DNA of 35,548 nt from contig NW_022205126.1 in NCBI RefSeq assembly GCF_008831285.2, positions 1-35,548 on the forward strand. The letters are read 5' to 3'. Below the pieces are notes generated by a model. The model was not told where the DNA came from. It did no database searches and saw only the letters and a list, made by a program, of their open reading frames with translations. Source of the DNA: Nymphaea colorata. Lineage: Eukaryota > Streptophyta > Magnoliopsida > Nymphaeales > Nymphaeaceae. This document shows positions 30,341 to 35,548 of the stretch, piece after piece. A program made the position numbers and the translations under genes. The first letter of the stretch is position 1. The number at the start of each line of letters is the position of its first letter.

Positions 30341-30460
30341 GTAAGCGATAACTTTTTTTTGTACTATATATATGTTGTCCAAAGGAATCATTAAAAACAA
30401 GTTCTCTCCAGCTTTATCTTTCGCGCTTCCTCTGAATAAGTTTTCTCATGTTATCAGAGC
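30341..30460 (+). mobile_element. Probable copia-type LTR 3' end and primer-binding site
   Basis: A TATA-like TACTATATATATG (about 30362) is followed by CAAGTTCTCTCCAGC, GAATAAGTTTTCTCA and then TGTTATCAGAGC (30449-30460). That last motif matches the iMet-tRNA PBS TGGTATCAGAGC with one mismatch, directly after an LTR-like CA end at 30448. I recognise this layout from copia LTRs. No gag or pol follows, so only a 5' fragment or a solo-like remnant is present. Confidence 0.55.
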
Positions 30461-31038
30461 AAAACAAGCTTTTCCAAAAAAATCCAAGCATTTGTAGAGA
30501 GGTCCTTCAGACACCTGGAATTGGAATAATCTTCTGCTCGACAGCTAGAATCGCCTGAAGAATCAGCGCCGGCCTTCCTCTCTGCTGCGTGATACACCTT
30601 TGTCTCCAGCAAATTATTCCACAGAATGGTGGGAAAGGAAGTCAGGGGAGGTGCCTTTCTCGCCGGATTCTTCTTGTACTCTGGCAGCAACCCCTATCAC
30701 CGGAATTTCTCAGGGTCGACTGAATTTCTCTGCTGTGGATGTTAGTGACGAGCCTGTTGCAAATCTCCTCTCGGCAGCTCTTGTTCTCAGCCTACAGGTT
30801 CAGCTCGACAGCAGGTTCTCTCAACCCTTCACTGAATCACAAACTCAGGCAGTCATATTTGCTTCTGTCCAAAGGCTTTGGTTTCTTCTCTGATTTAAGA
30901 CAGCAAAAGAGCATCTCCAGCGGAGGAAAGAGGGAGGAAACAGAATTTGGGTCTATTAGGGAGGAAACAGAATCATCTACACAGACTTGTCATATGAGTA
31001 TATATTTGCTTTGCAATGGGAGGGAAATTTAATATTAC
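30461..31038. other. No gene recognised
   Basis: Open frames of about 97 codons on the + strand match no family I know. It contains GGAGGAAACAGAAT twice (about 30930-30975) and the first copy of the 38-bp direct repeat. Confidence 0.35.
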
Positions 31039-31772
31039 TCACATAGTTGATTTCTTGAAGAACAATTCCTCCCTCTTCCATCGGTTCTCCCTATAGCGCT
31101 CTGGCAATAGCTTGGAATGTGCATCGATTCCACAAAAATACTGGAAATTTAGGAACCTAATCCAGATTGGCACTCCCATATTCTCCTCAATCAATAAGGA
31201 GCATCTTGGATCCCATCTGCTTGCAGCCATCACTCTTCCACCCAGTTTCCATTACCCCCTTCTAAAAACTACCCTGAGTTCGTCCTCACTGTGAACCCTT
31301 CCAAACCAGTCATTTATTTGTTAGTTTTCATTCCATCCAAACAACAAGAATCCTGAAAGTTATTTGTTAATGGAGGAGAAAGAATCAAACCTGATGAGGA
31401 CTCACGGTTCTCCCTTCGATTTTTTTGTTATCAATTGATTCTCCATCTCCTGCTCTATCTTCTAAGTCACTCATCAGCTGGTTGTCTTCAAGTTACTCCG
31501 CAATTGCTGGTCTCCTACAAATCAATATCTGCGTTCCAATCATTCTGGTCTAACGTTCCTTTTCAACTTCCATCTGCCTATGGAGAAACTGAAACTTGTT
31601 ATCCCCCAATTCTGGTTCTGCTTTTGATCTGGGTCTCTCCTTTATTAACTCCTGACGTAATGATAGATCTTCAATTCCTTCCACCCATCTTTCTTTGCCA
31701 CACCCTCTTGCGAAGAAACCATCAATTGATTAACTCTACACCGACTTGCCATATGAATATATATTTGCTTTG
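30976..31772. repeat. Pair of 38-bp direct repeats, 759 bp apart
   Basis: Bases 30976-31013 (TCTACACAGACTTG, CATATGAGTATATATTTG, ending CTTTG) recur at 31735-31772 with three differences. The spacer contains the DUF4283 fragment. These might be repeat ends of an element or a local duplication. Confidence 0.6.
31039..31300 (-). pseudogene. Second DUF4283 (LINE ORF1-like) fragment, diverged
   Basis: The - strand frame reads FRRG, stop, WKLGGRVMAASRWDP, then IEENMGVPIWIRF and FQYFCGIDAHSKLLPERY. It aligns with the middle of the DUF4283 domain of the main LINE (VVGGRLLITSHWKPG, NEKESIPLWIRLPQLPV, FRNLYSFKAI). It is clearly a different, older family member. Nothing before or after it continues the protein. 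Confidence 0.65.
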
Positions 31773-33162
31773 AGGAGTAATTGGCTATCGAGTTCTTCGT
31801 TGGTGTTCTTTGACCGGACTACCACACCTAACATCACATTAAAGAAGCTCTAATCTTTAGTTGGGTTCCTTGTTTGTTGATATATTAGGCAGCTAGTTAT
31901 AGCCATGACTACCATTTACGTTTCTCCAAAGTTCAAAAACTAAGATAAAAATAGAATTTTGTTGGCATTTGCATGGATCAAATATCTATTCTATGGAAAT
32001 TTAACTGTTCAACCAAGTTTGTTAGTTATGCATAGTACCTAGTTTAGAAATGGTTGCTCGGTTATGCTGGAACTTTGGAATTCATGAAAGAACTTTGGGA
32101 TTAATTTGAGGCAAATAATGCATCCTGTTGCTGCTTGATTAGGACCAAGAAACAAACATTCAGCAGTCGATGGCAGAATCACCACCAAATTTCTCATAAC
32201 AAAAGTGAAAGAAATGCTCTCTGTCATTTGATTGTCTTACCTTCTTAGTCAAAAGCAGAATTTATGTTGCATGAACAGCAAGCTGGGGATTAGGTTCCTT
32301 GCATTTGTTAAGCAAAATCAATCTCTGCAATGGAGAAAGATCAGCAGATTAATACTGATATTCACAGTGATGTTTGCCAAGAATTGACTCAACCCTCAAA
32401 AGCACACAAAAAGAAACAAGCCAAAACACACAAATACAGGTTAGCAGTTAAACTGCACAAAAAGGGAGATTAATTTCTACATAAGACTGAAGGAGGAAAA
32501 AAGCATATTATTTGACAATAATTTTTAGGCGACTTACAGCATAACCAGTACTCAAATATTTAATTCACAAGAAAAATAAGGTCAACATTACTTACACAAG
32601 TGAAAGCACACAAATAAGCAATTATTTCACATAAGACTGTAAAAATATTACAATCATATATACCTGTGGAAGATAAGTAGCTGATGCCAGCCAACAACCA
32701 ACCAGCATCTAGCTCAAAAAAAAAAAAAACAGAATCAAAATATCATTTAAATGTTTGACATAAGCATCTTAAACATGTTATCCAGGTGAAAGCAGGAACT
32801 AGGGGTCATCTGGTAATCACAACTGGATATTATTGTTATACTTATCTGCCATAATATTTGAGCCAAGTTACGATGTACGTAGCTTCACCCAGCCTGTCAG
32901 AGGTAACGGGTATTCTTGTAGTGGCCGTATCACCATCTCTCGTATCTTTGGCCGAGTAAAGGCTGCTCAAGCCATTATAGTTCCAAGAAAATGATCAAAT
33001 AAGATTATTTTGAGTGCTAAAAAAAATCAAGTTAGAAAACATGGAGAATTAAAATGAAAAAATAACCTGTGAAAGTCCGCCAAAGAGAACTTTAGAATTT
33101 GTCATTGAATGGATATGGTCAATCATAGCTGAAAGGTCATATAGAGACAATTCCGTCCAAAT
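31773..33162. other. No gene recognised
   Basis: AT-rich DNA. The - strand frame at 32227-32039 (62 codons) matches nothing I know. A poly-A run is at about 32717-32730. No transposon termini were found. Confidence 0.4.
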
Positions 33163-33585
33163 TAGGGTTGTCATTTGTCAATGTATCTGATTTAATTGGA
33201 TATCCAACCAAACCAGTTCAAAAAATATCGGATATGGAAAAAAATTTAACATCCAATTAAGCAATTGGAGCGGATTCGGGTTTAAGAAATGACATCTGAT
33301 TGGATCCTGATTCAGATTTGGATGTACATATATATCCAACTGGATTCGGATTCAGATTCAGATATGGATTGGATTTAGTTATAAATAAAAATCTTATACT
33401 CAAATGCTCTTACATTTTGAAAATCAGCCAGAATTGATTCAAAATTCAAATTCAGACTGTGATATTGGATTTTAGATCCATTGTTTGTATTCAAATCAGA
33501 ATTTGAATATGGATATGTGAATATCCAAAAAAACAGATATAGTTCAAGATGTATCCTATTTGAATCTGAAACATTAACATCCCTA
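33163..33585. mobile_element. MITE-like element, GGATT/GGATAT-rich
   Basis: The left end TAGGGTTGTCATT and the right end, read as TAGGGATGTTAATG on the other strand, form an imperfect terminal inverted repeat. The 423-bp interior is non-coding with many GGATTCGGATTCAGAT-type words. The TAGGG-TGTCAA type of end is common in plant hAT-like MITEs, but I found no matching 8-bp target duplication. Confidence 0.4.
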
Positions 33586-33740
33586 TTCCCAACCCCAATC
33601 CCAGGACTCCAGAATGACAATAAATAACGAAAGATACAAACCCTCAACTTATTCCCTACTGGCCTGCAAGTGTCATACAATGGAGATAGCTAATAAGAAA
33701 CTTGTTAGATAATCAAAATTAAAAACTCTTATCATATATG

Positions 33741-33770
33741 TATGTGTGTGTGTGTGTGTGTCTGTGTGTA
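33741..33770. repeat. (TG)n microsatellite
   Basis: TG dinucleotide run with one TC interruption in anonymous AT-rich DNA. Confidence 0.85.
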
Positions 33771-35548
33771 TAGGGCAGATTTTGTATTTAAAAAATAGTA
33801 GATTATAAATTTTCAACGAACTCCTGGCAGAGGCTGTTAACAGTAAAATTGCTAGTTCTTTTTGATAAATCCTATTTCACTTCTTATTTGGCTTAGTAAT
33901 CAACTAACCAACATTGCTCAAAGCATGTAAATTTAAATAGTCGAAGGAAGGAACAAAATTTGACAGAAGTCATTAAGAATGTCATATTTATTCATGTGAT
34001 CTCTTATTGTTAGATGTCATATGCAAAGTCTGGACGATGCGAAATGTACATGACCTTGAAATTTGACGATTGGAAGCTCCAATCTGATCACGTTTTGTTT
34101 CACTAAAGAAAAAAGACTTCACTGCTGCAAGTAAAATAGGGACTTGTTCGAAAGTAATAAGAAGAGCTAAGACACTAAATATAAACTCTGAATTGTTAGG
34201 CCACCAAAAGTTTCAAGGAAGCCCATCAATTTAGAAACTCAGTCATAGTTATAACAGAAAAAATATTAATTATCGAACTTTTTACTTATAAACTTTCAAA
34301 CACCATTTTTTTTAACAATTACTAATAATGTGACGTTTGGAAAACTTAGAATGTAGAAAAAAGGTCAAAATTTCGATTTTTCCACATGCTCCCCTTTCTA
34401 CTCATTGAAGGTGAAGGTTGGAAAAGGAGAATCCCAAGTTTGAAGATGAAAAAATGTTGAAAGTGGGAGAGAAGAATAGATGAAGGAAGAGAGGTAAAAG
34501 GACTTCAAGCTCTTAGTTGGAGGGCTCAAGGAGTTCCCAAATGCTAGCTCATTACCAATGATGAAGATGTGGGGGTATTTATCAAAAAAAAAGCTAAAAT
34601 TCAGCATTTGAAAGTTTTTTAATTTGTCAAGATTTCTTATGAATTTTAAATTTTTTGAATTTATTTTATTTTTATTTTGCTTTATAGGTTTGACATATGG
34701 AGATTTGCCCTTAGCTCTGGAAACATCGTTTGGAGGGGGTTGGAAGGTATAAAGCCAACCCAAGAGGAGCAAAACCGCTTCTTGGGGCCAATTTTTACCA
34801 AAAAAGGAAATTGTCAATGTAGCAGGCCCTATTCTGGGTGCACATGACTGTGCGTTGCGCTTGGTGCTGCTGTGCACTCTCAACCTTAGCACTCGTAGCA
34901 CCATGCACCCTAGGCCAGAGCATTAGTAGCACAACAAGTGCTCTAGGTAGCGCACCAAGTCTGCCAAAACTTTGCGTAAGGAGGCAAATTAAGGTGGCCT
35001 TTGCCCCTTTGCCATCCCCAGGTAGGTCCACCCTAAAAAATAGAAGTTTAACAACAAAAAATATGTAATACTTTTAAGAGGTATAATATTCCTTTCATAA
35101 ACGGGTCTGACTCCATTTTTTATGATTCCAGGTACGTTTTTGATCCGGATCTAATTCCTTAAATGGAGGGTCCAGACCCATGTCAAAGGTTGGATCATGG
35201 ATTGGGTAGGTGCTTAAGCTTGAAATATGGATTGTACATCCAGATTTGGATTTTAGGAAGCTAAGTAGAATTAAAAGTGAGGGCGAGCTTGCGAATGATG
35301 TTGGGAATTGATTCTTGAGCACGATTTCAAACATTTGAGTTTGATTTTTTTTTTATCCAGATTTTTTGTTTTTATCTAATCTAGATCTCTGGGCGATTTT
35401 CTGAATCTATTTTCCTATTTTGGGCCTGACTTTGATTCTCAAGTTTATAGTTTTTAACCTTCGTTTTGGATCTAGAGCAGGATTTAAGGCTTAGTTTTAG
35501 TTCTAGAGCTCAGTTTTAGATCCAAATTGGGATCTAGGATCTATTTTT
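33771..35548. other. No gene recognised
   Basis: Anonymous DNA. The - strand frame 34904-34398 (168 codons) is low in complexity (Phe/Ser/Leu/Asn) over A-rich sequence and looks like chance. From 35140 the text is rich in GATCC, GGATC, TCTAGA and TTTTAG words in loose repetition up to the window end. Confidence 0.4.

Overview
This looks like nuclear DNA from a flowering plant, dominated by repeats. The reasons are a decayed intron-containing plant-type subtilase, LINE ORF1 remnants with the plant DUF4283 plus CCHC layout, Ty3/gypsy LTR retrotransposons primed by initiator-Met tRNA, MITE-like elements and AT-rich microsatellites. I cannot name the species. I see no intact protein-coding gene that I would call functional, no rRNA or tRNA gene, and no CRISPR array.

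Left part (1-12 kb). Positions 1-3056 hold no recognisable gene. From 3057 to 8757 (+ strand) there is a multi-exon subtilisin-like serine protease pseudogene. It keeps a signal-peptide exon, an inhibitor-I9 propeptide, the catalytic-Asp region and the catalytic-His region, but has several frameshifts and stops and a 4.3 kb intron filled with repeats. It stops just before a 262-271 bp tandem repeat (8771-9480). About 1.7 kb of TATGTA-type low-complexity DNA with its own nested tandem duplications follows, then a MITE-like element (11373-11744).

Middle (12-16.7 kb). Mostly anonymous. Two exon-like segments with matching splice phase (12341-12437 and 12650-12810, + strand) may be the start of an unidentified gene or gene remnant. 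A TCGAGC-rich stretch carries a perfect 20-bp palindrome, and a (TA)n tract lies at 16552-16645.

Repeat nest (16.7-29.8 kb, all on the - strand). A non-LTR LINE (ORF1 with DUF4283 and a CCHC knuckle, then the start of an endonuclease ORF2) was interrupted inside ORF1 by a 5,448-bp Ty3/gypsy element (18033-23480; LTRs 431/430 bp, 5-bp target duplication GTCTG, PBS, PPT, gag, protease, RT, RNase H, integrase, chromodomain-like tail). Afterwards a 5,314-bp piece, covering most of that element plus the adjoining LINE segment, was tandemly duplicated (18753-24066 and 24067-29380) through a 3-bp microhomology. The second copy therefore lacks its 3' LTR but carries the same GTCTG flank and the same LINE flank. 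By eye the two units differ at ten positions, whereas the two LTRs of the first element differ at eight plus an indel in 430 bp. So the order was LINE, then gypsy insertion and decay, then recent duplication.

Right part (29.8-35.5 kb). This holds the LINE 5' region with a 94-bp-period repeat, a probable copia-type LTR end followed by a PBS-like site (30448/30449), a second, more diverged DUF4283 fragment (31039-31300), a MITE-like element (33163-33585) and otherwise anonymous AT-rich DNA.
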